Source: Methylobacterium sp. Leaf123
GTDB lineage: Bacteria > Pseudomonadota > Alphaproteobacteria > Rhizobiales > Beijerinckiaceae
Reading direction: 5' to 3'
DNA length: 64,000 bases
Assembly: GCF_001423405.1 (NCBI RefSeq)
Contig: NZ_LMNS01000001.1
Span: 62,500-126,499, forward strand
Part shown: positions 52,903 through 61,306 of the stretch, piece after piece
Position numbering within the stretch: position 1 is the first letter of the stretch
Layout of the letters: each line of letters opens with the position of its first letter
Notes under the pieces: model-generated
Told to the model about the DNA's origin: nothing
Seen by the model: the letters and a program-made list of their open reading frames with translations, nothing else
Database searches by the model: none
Position numbers and translations under genes: made by a program

Positions 52903-54114
52903 ATGGACGAGAAGCTCGCGCGCAAGCTGCGCATCCTCGCGGATGCCGCCAAATACGACGCCTCCTGCGCGTCCTCCGGGGCGCCCAAGCGCAAGGCCGG
53001 CGCGGACGGGCTCGGCTCGACCACGGGCGCCGGCATCTGCCACGCCTACACGCCGGACGGGCGCTGCGTGTCGCTGCTCAAGATCCTGCTGACCAATTAC
53101 TGCCTGTTCGACTGCGCCTATTGCGTGAACCGGCGCTCCTCGAACGTCGCCCGCGCGCGCTTCTCGGTCGAGGAGGTCGTGACGCTGACGATCGAGTTCT
53201 ACAAGCGCAACTACATCGAGGGGCTGTTCCTCTCGTCGGGCATCATCCGCTCGCCCGACTACACGATGGAGATGCTGACCCGCGTCGCCAAGAAGCTCCG
53301 GCGCGAGCACGGCTTTCGCGGCTACATCCACCTCAAGTCGATCCCCGAGGCGAGCCCTTGGCTGATCGAGGAGGCGGGCCTCTACGCCGACCGGCTCTCA
53401 ATCAACCTCGAACTGCCGACCGAGGCGAGCCTGAACCGCCTCGCGCCGGAGAAGGATGGGGCGGCGATCGAGAGCGCGATGGGCCAGATCGGCGAGCGCA
53501 TTATTCAGGCCAAGGAAGAGCGGCGCCGCTTCTCGCCGGCCGGGCAATCGACGCAGGTGATCGTCGGGGCCGATGCCACCACCGACGAGGCGATGATCCG
53601 CAAATCCGCTTTGCTCTACGGCACCTATGGGCTCAAACGCGTCTACTACTCGGCCTTCAGCCCGATCCCCGACGCCTCCGCCGCCCTGCCACCGCAGGCG
53701 CCGCCGCTGCGGCGCGAGCACCGGCTGTATCAGGCCGATTGGCTGATCCGGTATTACGAGTTCTCCCCCGACGACGTGGCCGGGGCCTCCGAGGACGGCA
53801 TGCTCGCCCTCGACATCGACCCCAAGCTCGCCTGGGCGCTCAAGAACCGCCACCGCTTTCCCGTCGATGTGAACCGCGCCGACCGCGAGATGCTGCTGCG
53901 GGTGCCGGGGCTCGGGGCACGGGCGGTCGATGCCATCATCAAGGCCCGCCGCCACGGCCGCCTGCGCCTCGACGACGTCGCCCGGCTGAGTTCGGGGCTG
54001 AAGCGGGCGCGGCCCTTCCTCATCGCCGAGGATTTCCGGCCGACGACGCTGACCGACCGGCTCGATCTGCGGGCGAAGCTTGCGGAGCCGGCTGAGCAGT
54101 TGAGCCTGTTCTGA
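52903..54114 (+). CDS. Radical SAM protein, putative DNA modification/repair type
   Basis: A 403-residue radical-SAM enzyme. The cluster-binding CxxxCxxC is CLFDCAYC (Cys67, 71, 74), in NYCLFDCAYCVNRRSSN. AKYDASCASSG near the N-terminus, GLFLSSGIIRSPDYTMEML, GYIHLKSIPEA, DRLSINLELPTEASLNRL, and a C-terminal helix-hairpin-helix, VNRADREMLLRVPGLGARAV, that would bind DNA, identify the group annotated as putative DNA modification/repair radical-SAM proteins. It overlaps the next gene (UdgX fusion) by one base (TGATG), as in other bacteria that carry the pair. Substrate and product are unknown. ATG 52903 is listed; GTG 52846, at the start of the same frame, is an alternative. Confidence 0.9.
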   Translation: MDEKLARKLRILADAAKYDASCASSGAPKRKAGADGLGSTTGAGICHAYTPDGRCVSLLKILLTNYCLFDCAYCVNRRSSNVARARFSVEEVVTLTIEFYKRNYIEGLFLSSGIIRSPDYTMEMLTRVAKKLRREHGFRGYIHLKSIPEASPWLIEEAGLYADRLSINLELPTEASLNRLAPEKDGAAIESAMGQIGERIIQAKEERRRFSPAGQSTQVIVGADATTDEAMIRKSALLYGTYGLKRVYYSAFSPIPDASAALPPQAPPLRREHRLYQADWLIRYYEFSPDDVAGASEDGMLALDIDPKLAWALKNRHRFPVDVNRADREMLLRVPGLGARAVDAIIKARRHGRLRLDDVARLSSGLKRARPFLIAEDFRPTTLTDRLDLRAKLAEPAEQLSLF

Positions 54115-55679
54115 TGGGCAAGCCCGCACAAAACCCTCCCCCCTCTGCGGGGGAGGGTGCCCGCGGAGCGGGCGGGAGAGGGGCTGGCTCAGGTCCTTCC
54201 GGAAGCGGCGCTCCCCTCTCCCGACCCCTGCTGACGCAGGGGCCACCCTCCCCCGCAGAGGGGGGAGGGCATTTTTGCGGCGGCATCCACGTCGTCAGTC
54301 TCGCCCCCGGTGCGGATCTCTCAGGCTTTCGCGCGGCGGCCCGCCGCTTGATCGCGGCCGAGATCCCGCCCGAAAACGTCGTCTGGCAGACCGAAGCCCC
54401 GAGCCTGTTCGGCGCCGAGACCGCCCCCGTGGACGGCCCGCCGCTCCGGCTCCCCCGCGCGGTGACCGAGCTGATCCCGATGGTGGTGCCCCACCGCGAT
54501 CCCGAGCGCTACGGCCTGCTCTACGCCCTGCTCTGGCGCGTCCTGCATGGTGAGCGGGCGATGATGGAGGTGTTGAGCGATCCGCTCGTCCACCGGCTGC
54601 ACCGGATGCGCAAGGCGATCGGCCGCGACCTGCACAAGATGCACGCCTTCCTGCGCTTCCGCCGGATGCCGGGGGAGGGGCCCGAGCGCTTCGTGGCGTG
54701 GTTCGAGCCCGACCATCACATCCTGGAAGCCGCCGCGCCCTTCTTCGTCGATCGCTTCCGCGCGCTGACATGGTCGATCCTGACCCCGGAGGGTTCGGCG
54801 CATTGGGACGGCGCGCTCCGCTTCGGCCCGTCCGGCCGCCGGGAGGACGTGCCCGAGGGCGACGGCTTCGAGGCCGGCTGGCGCGACTATTACGAGAGCA
54901 CCTTCAATCCCGCTCGGCTCAACCTCGACGCCATGCGCGCCGAGATGCCCCGCAAGTACTGGCGGAACATGCCGGAAACGGCGGCGATTCCCGCCCTCGT
55001 GCGGGCCGCGAGCGCCCGCGCGCAGGCGATGATCGAGAAGGAGCCGACGATGCCGGCCAAGCGCGACCCCGTCCGCGCCGTGGCGAAGATGGCCAAGGAC
55101 GAGCCGGACTCGCTGGACGCCCTCAACGCGATCATCGCCCGCTCCGAACCGCTGGTGCCCGGTGCCACCCAGGCCGTTCTCGGCGAGGGGCCGGTCGGCG
55201 CGCGGATCGTCTTCGTCGGCGAGCAGCCGGGCGATCAGGAAGACCGCCAGGGCCGGCCCTTCGTCGGGCCGGCGGGGCAGCTTCTCTCCCGCGCGCTGGA
55301 AGAGGCGGGGATCGACCGGCGCGAGGCCTACCTCACGAATGCCGTCAAGCATTTCAAGTTTACGCTGCGCGGCAAGCGCCGCATCCACGAGAAGCCGACC
55401 GCGGGCGAGGTGAGCCATTATCGCTGGTGGCTCGAGAAGGAGCTGGACTTCGTCGCCCCCAAACTCGTCGTGGCTTTGGGGGCCACCGCGGTGCTATCGC
55501 TGACGGGCAAGTCAATCCCGATCACCCGCGCCCGCGGTCCCGCCGATTTCGCGCGGCCCTTCGCGGGCTTCATCACGGTCCACCCCTCTTACCTGCTGCG
55601 CCTGCCCGACGAGGCGAAAGAGGCCGCCTATCAAGTCTTCGTCGAAGACCTGAGGCGGGCAAACGCCCTGGCGGCGTGA
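54114..55679 (+). CDS. UdgX-type uracil-DNA-binding protein fused to a DUF4130 domain
   Basis: A 521-residue protein. Residues about 58-280 are a DUF4130 domain (IHVVSLAPGADLSGFRAAAR, VPHRDPERYGLLYALLWRVLHG, KAIGRDLHKMHAFLRF), and residues about 345-515 a family-4-like uracil-DNA glycosylase with GEQPGDQEDRQGRPFVGPAG (369 on). KRRIHEKP at 421-428 is the UdgX signature, in which His425 aligns with the histidine that links covalently to DNA at uracil sites in mycobacterial UdgX. Residues about 7-52 come from a palindromic repeat (54134-54269) and have no family resemblance. The only ATG, GTG or TTG upstream of the domain is ATG 54114, shared with the radical-SAM stop. Confidence 0.9.
   Translation: MGKPAQNPPPSAGEGARGAGGRGAGSGPSGSGAPLSRPLLTQGPPSPAEGGGHFCGGIHVVSLAPGADLSGFRAAARRLIAAEIPPENVVWQTEAPSLFGAETAPVDGPPLRLPRAVTELIPMVVPHRDPERYGLLYALLWRVLHGERAMMEVLSDPLVHRLHRMRKAIGRDLHKMHAFLRFRRMPGEGPERFVAWFEPDHHILEAAAPFFVDRFRALTWSILTPEGSAHWDGALRFGPSGRREDVPEGDGFEAGWRDYYESTFNPARLNLDAMRAEMPRKYWRNMPETAAIPALVRAASARAQAMIEKEPTMPAKRDPVRAVAKMAKDEPDSLDALNAIIARSEPLVPGATQAVLGEGPVGARIVFVGEQPGDQEDRQGRPFVGPAGQLLSRALEEAGIDRREAYLTNAVKHFKFTLRGKRRIHEKPTAGEVSHYRWWLEKELDFVAPKLVVALGATAVLSLTGKSIPITRARGPADFARPFAGFITVHPSYLLRLPDEAKEAAYQVFVEDLRRANALAA
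54134..54269. repeat. 136-base nested palindromic element within a coding region
   Basis: The two outer ends are perfect inverted copies of 26 bases, each itself a hairpin (CCCTCCCCC/GGGGGAGGG). Inside are CCCGC/GCGGG, GGGAGAGGGG/CCCCTCTCCC and CCCCTG/CAGGGG pairs, so the whole can form a cruciform of several arms. It starts 20 bases after the first base of the UdgX fusion gene and is translated in frame without a stop. It is the type of repeat that normally lies between genes in this group. Confidence 0.9.
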
Positions 55680-55846
55680 GGCGAGCGTTTCGGCCGGGAG
55701 AAGCCGTGACGCTGAAGAACGATCAATTGTAAGCAAGCCCAAACATCATCGATCAAGGTCGAAACAAAACCCGCCATCCCGCGGATATCCCGGCAGCGCG
55801 CGCAAGCATTCGCGCAGGCCCGAAAAGAATCCTTGGGAGAGATCCG

Positions 55847-57019
55847 ATGAGAGCCCTCGTCTGGCACGGCACCCAGGACATCCGCTGCGACACCGTTCCC
55901 GATCCCGAGATCGAAGACGATCGCGACGCGATCATCAAGGTCACGGCCTGCGCGATCTGCGGCTCGGACCTTCATCTCTACGATCACGTCATCCCGGCGA
56001 TGAAGAAGGGTGACATCCTTGGCCACGAATTCATGGGCGAGGTGGTCGAGACCGGCCGCGGCCTGAACGGCACGCTGAAGAAGGGCGAGCGGGTGGTGAT
56101 CCCGTTCATCATCACCTGCGGCGAGTGCGACCAGTGCAAGCGCGGCTTCTTCTCGGTCTGCGAGCGCACGAACCGCAACCGGAATCTAGCCGACAAGGCG
56201 TTCGGCCATGGCACCGCCGGCCTGTTCGGCTACTCGCATCTGACCGGCGGCTATGCCGGCGGGCAGGCCGAGTATGTCCGCGTGCCGTTTGCCGACCGCA
56301 CGCATATCAAGGTGCCGGATTCGCTCACCGACGAGCAGGTGCTGTTCCTCGGCGACATCTTCCCCACCGGCTGGCAGGCGGCGGTGCAGGCCGACATTCA
56401 GCCGACCGATACGGTGGCGATCTGGGGCGCCGGCCCGGTCGGGCAGATGGCGATCCGCTCGGCGATCCTGCTCGGCGCCAAACAAGTGATCTGTATCGAC
56501 AGCGTGCCCGAACGCCTCGAGATGGCGCGCGCCGGCGGCGCCATCGTCATCGACAACACCCATGAGAGCCCGGTCGAGCGCCTGAACGAGCTGACCCAGG
56601 GCAAGGGGCCGGAGAAGTGCATTGATGCGGTCGGCATGGAGGCGCATTCGCCCCGCGCCGTCGAGCAGGTCTACGATCGGGTGAAGCAGGCGATGATGCT
56701 GGAGAGCGATCGCGGCTCGGTGCTGCGGGAGATGATCTATGTCTGCCGTCCCGCCGGCATCCTCTCGGTCCCCGGCGTCTATGGCGGCCTCGTCGACAAG
56801 ATGCCGATGGGCGCATTGATGAACAAAGGCCTGACCCTCCGCGCCGGCCAGACCCATGTGAACCGCTGGAGCGACGACCTCGTCCGGAGGATCGAGGAGG
56901 GCCAGATCGATCCCTCGTTCGTCATCACCCACCGAGCCGGGTTGGAACAAGGCCCCGAGCTGTACCGGACGTTCCGGGACAAGAAGGACAATTGCATCAA
57001 GGTCGTGCTGCGGCCCTGA
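55847..57019 (+). CDS. Zinc-dependent alcohol dehydrogenase (formaldehyde-dehydrogenase-like)
   Basis: A 390-residue medium-chain dehydrogenase. Catalytic zinc ligands Cys38 (CAICGSDLHLYDH), His60-Glu61 (LGHEFMGEV); structural zinc Cys91, 94, 97, 105 (CGECDQCKRGFFSVC); NAD-binding VAIWGAGPVGQMAIRSAILL at about 186. The long insert GTAGLFGYSHLTGGYAGGQAEYV and the PGVYGGLVDKMPMG region place it near glutathione-independent formaldehyde dehydrogenases (FdhA type) that have many uncertain members. Substrate (an alcohol or aldehyde) unproven. GGGAGA lies eight bases before ATG 55847. The following gene (57056) is 36 bases away and probably cotranscribed. Confidence 0.9.
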   Translation: MRALVWHGTQDIRCDTVPDPEIEDDRDAIIKVTACAICGSDLHLYDHVIPAMKKGDILGHEFMGEVVETGRGLNGTLKKGERVVIPFIITCGECDQCKRGFFSVCERTNRNRNLADKAFGHGTAGLFGYSHLTGGYAGGQAEYVRVPFADRTHIKVPDSLTDEQVLFLGDIFPTGWQAAVQADIQPTDTVAIWGAGPVGQMAIRSAILLGAKQVICIDSVPERLEMARAGGAIVIDNTHESPVERLNELTQGKGPEKCIDAVGMEAHSPRAVEQVYDRVKQAMMLESDRGSVLREMIYVCRPAGILSVPGVYGGLVDKMPMGALMNKGLTLRAGQTHVNRWSDDLVRRIEEGQIDPSFVITHRAGLEQGPELYRTFRDKKDNCIKVVLRP

Positions 57020-57055
57020 CGACGGACCCGATTCAAACTCGAAAGCGGAGGTGTC

Positions 57056-57640
57056 ATGGCCCGCGACAGCGACGGATCGAAGAGCGGCGCGCTCGCCCGG
57101 ATCGCGCCGGATTCTCGAAGGCGACCCGACCCCGCGACGGAAGGGCTCGCCCAGGGGCTCGGCTGGTTCTCTCTCGGTCTCGGCGCCGCCGAGATCTTTG
57201 GCGGCGCGGCGATCGCCCGCTGGCTCGGCAAGCCGGAGCTGACCCCCGTCATCCAAGCCTATGGCGTGCGCGAGATCGTCACCGGCGTCGGCATCCTCGG
57301 CACGACGGATCCGACGCCCTGGATCTGGGGGCGGGTCGGGGGTGATGCCGTCGACATCGCCACAGTGTTGCCGGCCCTGGAGGAGACCAACCCGCGACGA
57401 GGCAACGCGATGATTGCGCTCATGGCGCTGGCCGGGGTCACCGCCCTCGATCTGGTCTGCGCCCGCAACCTGTCGGAGGCGCCGCTCCGTCCCTCGCGCC
57501 GGGTCCGCAGCGATTACGGCCGCCGCAGCGGCTTCCCGGAATCGCCCGAGGCGATGCGCGGCCGAGCCCGCGATTTCGAGCCGCCGCTCGACATCGTCGG
57601 GCCGCAGGCGATGCGGGCTTGGACGTCGGCCGAGGCGTAA
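57056..57640 (+). CDS. Membrane protein of unknown function next to the alcohol dehydrogenase gene
   Basis: A 194-residue protein with four hydrophobic segments (about 38-58, 70-85, 100-115 and 120-135); GLAQGLGWFSLGLGAAEIFGG, ARWLGKPELTPVIQAYGVRE, TGVGILGTTDPTPWIWGRVG and GDAVDIATVLPAL are its characteristic blocks. It resembles the membrane part found at the N-terminus of proteins annotated cyclase/dehydrase, here without the SRPBCC domain. Its N-terminus (1-30) is charged, and its C-terminus (140-194) is Arg-rich and probably disordered. Coupling to the dehydrogenase gene by position suggests a related role, which is inference only. Confidence 0.75.
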   Translation: MARDSDGSKSGALARIAPDSRRRPDPATEGLAQGLGWFSLGLGAAEIFGGAAIARWLGKPELTPVIQAYGVREIVTGVGILGTTDPTPWIWGRVGGDAVDIATVLPALEETNPRRGNAMIALMALAGVTALDLVCARNLSEAPLRPSRRVRSDYGRRSGFPESPEAMRGRARDFEPPLDIVGPQAMRAWTSAEA

Positions 57641-57683
57641 GACGCAGAGGCGGCGTAAGAGCCGTCGCCGCGCCGGTGTCGCG

Positions 57684-59324
57684 TCACGCCGCGAGGCGCT
57701 CCCGGTCCGCGCGGTAGCTGAGGATCAGGTGTTCCGGGATCATGCCGGCAGCCACCGCCACGGCGATCGCGCGCGGACGGGCGATGCGCTTGGGCTCGAC
57801 CACGATTTCGTGCGCGATCTCGGACACGCGTTCCGGGACAATCTCCGGCTCCGGCGAGGGCGCCACGAGCTGGGCCGGGATCGACACCGAGGCGGCGGTC
57901 CGGTCGGCCATGAACTGCGCCATGATCGCGTCAGCGAGGCCGGCGAGCACGATCTCGGCCGAATCCGGCACGATCGCCGCGTCCGGCCCGGCCGAGACCA
58001 CCGTCGCGCCGATCCGGTCTTCCGGCCGGGGCGCCAGCGGCCACGCGGTGGAGGCGTCGGGTAGACTCGGCTCGGGCGCCGCGAAGGCCGAAGACAGGAC
58101 GAGGATTTCGGACGGCGCGGTCGCGACGGCTTCCACCGGCGTCGGTGCGGTGAGCAGGATGGGCTCCTCGCCCGTTTCCCGCGCCTGCGCCTGAGCCTGT
58201 TCATGCGCCAGGATGCGGGCCTCGTCGCGGGCCGCTTCGGCCTCGAAGCGGGCGAGCAGCGCCATCAGGCCGCGCGCCTCGGTGAAGGGTAGGGTCTCGC
58301 AGGCGGTCAGCGCCGCCTCGATCATCGAGCGGGCGAGACGCGGCCCGTCGATGCCGTTGCGGCCGTCATCGGAATCGCGCCACACGGTCAGCGCCGCGCG
58401 CACCGCCGGCAGCAGCAGGTCGGGCAAGCCGGCGCGGCGGTGCAGGGCTGAAAAGCCCGCCCCGTGCGGCTCGCGCATCAGCCCAGCGACGCGGGCGCGG
58501 CTGAGGCCGCTCAATTCGGCGAACGCCATCTCCGCGAAGGGCAGGCGCAGGGAGAGAACCGCCCGCAGCATCAGCCCGGCAGTGAGCTGCTCCTGCACCC
58601 GCAGATGCGCGACGAGCCGGGCGAGCCCCGTTTCCCCGGCCTCGTCGCTGAGCGCAAGGGCGGCGGCGTCGCGGGCTTCGCGGGCGGTCCGAGTGCCGCG
58701 CTCGGAACTGATCCAGCCGGCATCCTGGCCCAGGCGCGAGAGCTGCTCGGCGATCAGGGTGACGATGGCGTGGCGCACCTCGATGGCGAGATCGGTGCGC
58801 GCGAGCAGGGCTTGGCGCAAGGCCGCGTCGTCGCCGTGCCGCTCGACCATCCGCAGCAAAGCGGCGGTGCCGATCGCGGCGAGGGGATTGTTGGCCAGGG
58901 CGATGAGCGAGGGCGCGCCCCCCACCTCCGCCAGCGCGGCGGCAACCGGCTTCGACAGGTCGAGCCGCCCGGCCACGGCGGTGCGGGTTTCCTCGCAGCC
59001 CATCGCCACGCAATCCACGAGGTCGGCATCCATCAGCACGGGCGAGCGCGCCAGCACGAGGCAGGCGATGTCCGGCTGGTCGGAGGCGAGCGCCACGATC
59101 AGCGGGCGCGGCGCCTGATCCGAATCGGCGCAGGCCTGCGCCAGCGCCCGGCGCACCGCCGCGGCGGGGTCGTCGAGCAGGGCGAGCAGGGTCGTCTTGG
59201 CTTCCCAGGCCGCCTCCGGCCCCAGCGTGCCCTGGAGGTAGCTGCTCGCCAGCGCGCCCGCGGCTTCGGCGCGCCGCTCGGCGGATGCGTTCTGGGTGAG
59301 GGTGAGGAACTGGCGGAGAATCAT
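57684..59324 (-). CDS. DUF2336 domain protein
   Basis: A 546-residue soluble protein beginning MILRQFLTLTQNASAERRAE. The first about 350 residues are helical repeats of the DUF2336 type (LLALLDDPAAAVRRALAQAC, APRPLIVALASDQPDIACLV, LVDCVAMGCEETRTAVAGR), similar to HEAT repeats; about 350-500 is Ala/Pro/Glu-rich and looks disordered; the final 40 residues form a basic helix (RPRAIAVAVAAGMIPEHLIL). DUF2336 is found only in alphaproteobacteria, of unclear role. The ATG 59324 overlaps the transglycosylase stop by four bases (ATGA), so the two are translationally coupled. Confidence 0.9.
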   Translation of the reverse strand: MILRQFLTLTQNASAERRAEAAGALASSYLQGTLGPEAAWEAKTTLLALLDDPAAAVRRALAQACADSDQAPRPLIVALASDQPDIACLVLARSPVLMDADLVDCVAMGCEETRTAVAGRLDLSKPVAAALAEVGGAPSLIALANNPLAAIGTAALLRMVERHGDDAALRQALLARTDLAIEVRHAIVTLIAEQLSRLGQDAGWISSERGTRTAREARDAAALALSDEAGETGLARLVAHLRVQEQLTAGLMLRAVLSLRLPFAEMAFAELSGLSRARVAGLMREPHGAGFSALHRRAGLPDLLLPAVRAALTVWRDSDDGRNGIDGPRLARSMIEAALTACETLPFTEARGLMALLARFEAEAARDEARILAHEQAQAQARETGEEPILLTAPTPVEAVATAPSEILVLSSAFAAPEPSLPDASTAWPLAPRPEDRIGATVVSAGPDAAIVPDSAEIVLAGLADAIMAQFMADRTAASVSIPAQLVAPSPEPEIVPERVSEIAHEIVVEPKRIARPRAIAVAVAAGMIPEHLILSYRADRERLAA

Positions 59325-60427
59325 GAGCCGCTCCTGAGCCGGAAGGCGGAGGGATCGAACAGCGAGTTTTTCGCAGTGGTGGCGGGCGGCCGGTCCGGAG
59401 TCGGGCCGGCCATGAAGGTGGTGGTCGCGGCCGCCGTCGCCGTCAGTCCGGCGGGCCGGCGCGGCGGAAGCGGCACGACGATGGGCTCCGCGGTGGCTGC
59501 GGTTTCCGCCACGGCCGTGCCCGTCGTCGTGACGGCGCTCGGCGCGGCCGTGCTCTCGCTCTCGTTCCAGGCGTCGGAGCGCGGAAAGTAAGTCGGGCCG
59601 GTGCGCTCCGCGGTGCTCGCGGCGGCGCGGTTCTGCCAGAGCTTGGCCACGCCCTCCGAGACCGCGCCCTGGCGCCGGTCGGTCTGGAACAGCGAGCGCA
59701 GGCCGCCCTCCAGCGAGGCGTAGGCGGTCGGCGGGTTCGCCTCGGCCGCGGCGGTCGCGACCGGGGTCGCCACGCCGGAGGTGGTCTGGCTCAACACTCC
59801 GTAGAGTTCGGAGGCGCTGCGCGGGCGCCCGGCGCGGTCGTAGAACAGGCTGCGGTTGGCCGCGGCTGCCTCCGGCAGGTCGAGGGCGGCGGGCCGCGAT
59901 GGGTTCGCCTGCGCCGAGGCGATCAAGGCGCTCGCGCCCTTCGCCCCGAGGACGTGGGCGGCGTAGAGATCGCCCGCATTCGGCTCGCGCCCGAGCGCCG
60001 CGCTCAGCGCCTCGCCGTTGCGCTGGGTCAGCGCGCCCGCCATCGCCGCCGAGATCTTGGGATCGCGGCGCAGGTCGAGGATCGCCTGCCGCGCCGCCGG
60101 GTCCGCCACGGAGTAGCGGCCATCCGCGCCCGACGAGATCGCGTCGGCGTAGGAGGCGAGGCCGAGCTTGGGCCCGGCATTCTTCATGACGCCGAGCCAG
60201 GTCTGCTCGATGAACTGGAACAGGCCGGTCGCCGTCGAGGTGCTGGCCTTGGCCGAGGGGTTGAGGCTCGATTCGCGCTGAGCCGTGGCGAGCAGGTAGT
60301 CGAAGCCGACGCCGCTCGTCTGCGCCCCTTCGCGGATCGCATCGACGACCTCGCCGCTCGCCGCGGCGGCCCGCGCCGGGGCGGCGGTCTCGCGGGTGGC
60401 GACGGGAGAATTGGTGAACAGGAACAT
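59321..60427 (-). CDS. Lytic transglycosylase (SLT domain) protein
   Basis: A 368-residue protein. Domain at about 28-180: DAIREGAQTSGVGFDYLLAT, then AQRESSLNPSAKASTST with the catalytic Glu52, ATGLFQFIEQTWLGVM and HVLGAKGASALI. This is the goose-lysozyme/SLT type of lytic transglycosylase, which cuts peptidoglycan to form anhydromuramyl ends. No signal peptide is obvious, so export may use another route or the protein may travel via the flagellar rod system, as do some SLT proteins; this is inference. The rest (190-368) is low-complexity, Ala/Thr/Pro-rich. Start ATG 60427 with GGGAC upstream; an ATG at 60664 is less likely. Confidence 0.88.
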   Translation of the reverse strand: MFLFTNSPVATRETAAPARAAAASGEVVDAIREGAQTSGVGFDYLLATAQRESSLNPSAKASTSTATGLFQFIEQTWLGVMKNAGPKLGLASYADAISSGADGRYSVADPAARQAILDLRRDPKISAAMAGALTQRNGEALSAALGREPNAGDLYAAHVLGAKGASALIASAQANPSRPAALDLPEAAAANRSLFYDRAGRPRSASELYGVLSQTTSGVATPVATAAAEANPPTAYASLEGGLRSLFQTDRRQGAVSEGVAKLWQNRAAASTAERTGPTYFPRSDAWNESESTAAPSAVTTTGTAVAETAATAEPIVVPLPPRRPAGLTATAAATTTFMAGPTPDRPPATTAKNSLFDPSAFRLRSGS

Positions 60428-60605
60428 GACGTGTCCCGCCGGGACCGTCACTCGGTCCCGCGAGACCCGACTTTCCTGCGCATATGGTAAAGGAAGCTTG
60501 AATGTGGCCGCTTCCGGCGCGTCGCTTTGCGAGAAAAGCGTAGGTTTTCCGCCCGCTTGGGCAGAAAGGCCGCCATCGAATTCGCTCCGACCCATCGAAG
60601 ACCGC

Positions 60606-61247
60606 ATGCGCCCCGCCTCGACCCATCCTGAGCCTGACGCGCCGCGCCGCGCGATCACCATCACCGACGCGGCATCGGCCTATGTGGCTCTGGCGGCGGG
60701 CGCGGATGCGCTGGTGTTCGAGGCCGCGCTTCCGCCGGGGCTCATGGCGGATCTGCGGGCGCGCCGGCCGGATCTGACGCTCTACGCCGCGCACGACGGG
60801 GCCGACGATTCCGGCCTCGACGCGCTGATCGTGCAGAGGCCGGACGGTGTGCTGCTGCGCAATGCGCGCACCGGCCGGGACGTGGCCGCCCTCGGGGGCC
60901 GGCTCGCCGTCTGCGAGGCGCAGGCCGGGCTGCCCGACGGCGTGACCGTGATCCTGGCCGCGATCGGCCATCCCCTTGGCGTGCTCGACGCGCGCAGCTT
61001 TGCCGGAGCGAGCCCGCGGCTGGCCGGCCTCGGCCTCGACGGGACGGCGATTCCGGCGGGCCTTCGTGCGCCAGCCGCGCTCGCCCAGGCCCGCAGCCTT
61101 GTTCGCCTCGCCGCGTCGGCGGCGGGTGTCGCCGCCTTCGACATGCTGACAGCGGGCGAGGATTGCTCACCCGAGCGGCTTGCGGCGGCGCGGCAGGACG
61201 GCTTCGAGTGGGTCGTGGTCGCTGCCTCGGGAAGCGTCGCAGGCTGA
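60606..61247 (+). CDS. Shortened HpcH/HpaI-aldolase-like protein
   Basis: A 213-residue protein. The sequence AYVALAAGADALVFEAALPP near the N-terminus and ARSLVRLAASAAGVAAFDML near the C-terminus resemble the first and last strands of the HpcH/HpaI or CitE TIM barrel, but the family's metal-binding Glu and Asp motifs (around 140 and 170 in CitE) are missing, and it is about 70 residues shorter than CitE. It may be a degenerate, inactive relative. The start ATG 60606 is chosen (upstream frame from 60396 lacks resemblance). The transglycosylase gene is divergent. Confidence 0.65.
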   Translation: MRPASTHPEPDAPRRAITITDAASAYVALAAGADALVFEAALPPGLMADLRARRPDLTLYAAHDGADDSGLDALIVQRPDGVLLRNARTGRDVAALGGRLAVCEAQAGLPDGVTVILAAIGHPLGVLDARSFAGASPRLAGLGLDGTAIPAGLRAPAALAQARSLVRLAASAAGVAAFDMLTAGEDCSPERLAAARQDGFEWVVVAASGSVAG

Positions 61248-61306
61248 TCGCGCGACGGGGCCGGGTGAGGCATCCCTCGGCCGCAAGCGGGACAGAAGAG
61301 GTGGCT

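Noticed and set aside
54114..54305. CRISPR-like array from the repeated GC-rich hairpins
   Set aside because: The arms are inverted, not direct, repeats with no regular spacers; a nested palindrome explains them fully.
57684..60971. A 1095-codon open frame on the minus strand
   Set aside because: Only its last half (from ATG 59324) is the DUF2336 gene. Its upstream half lies antiphase over the lytic transglycosylase gene, has a skewed Arg/Arg-Pro composition and no domains, and is an artefact of high GC.
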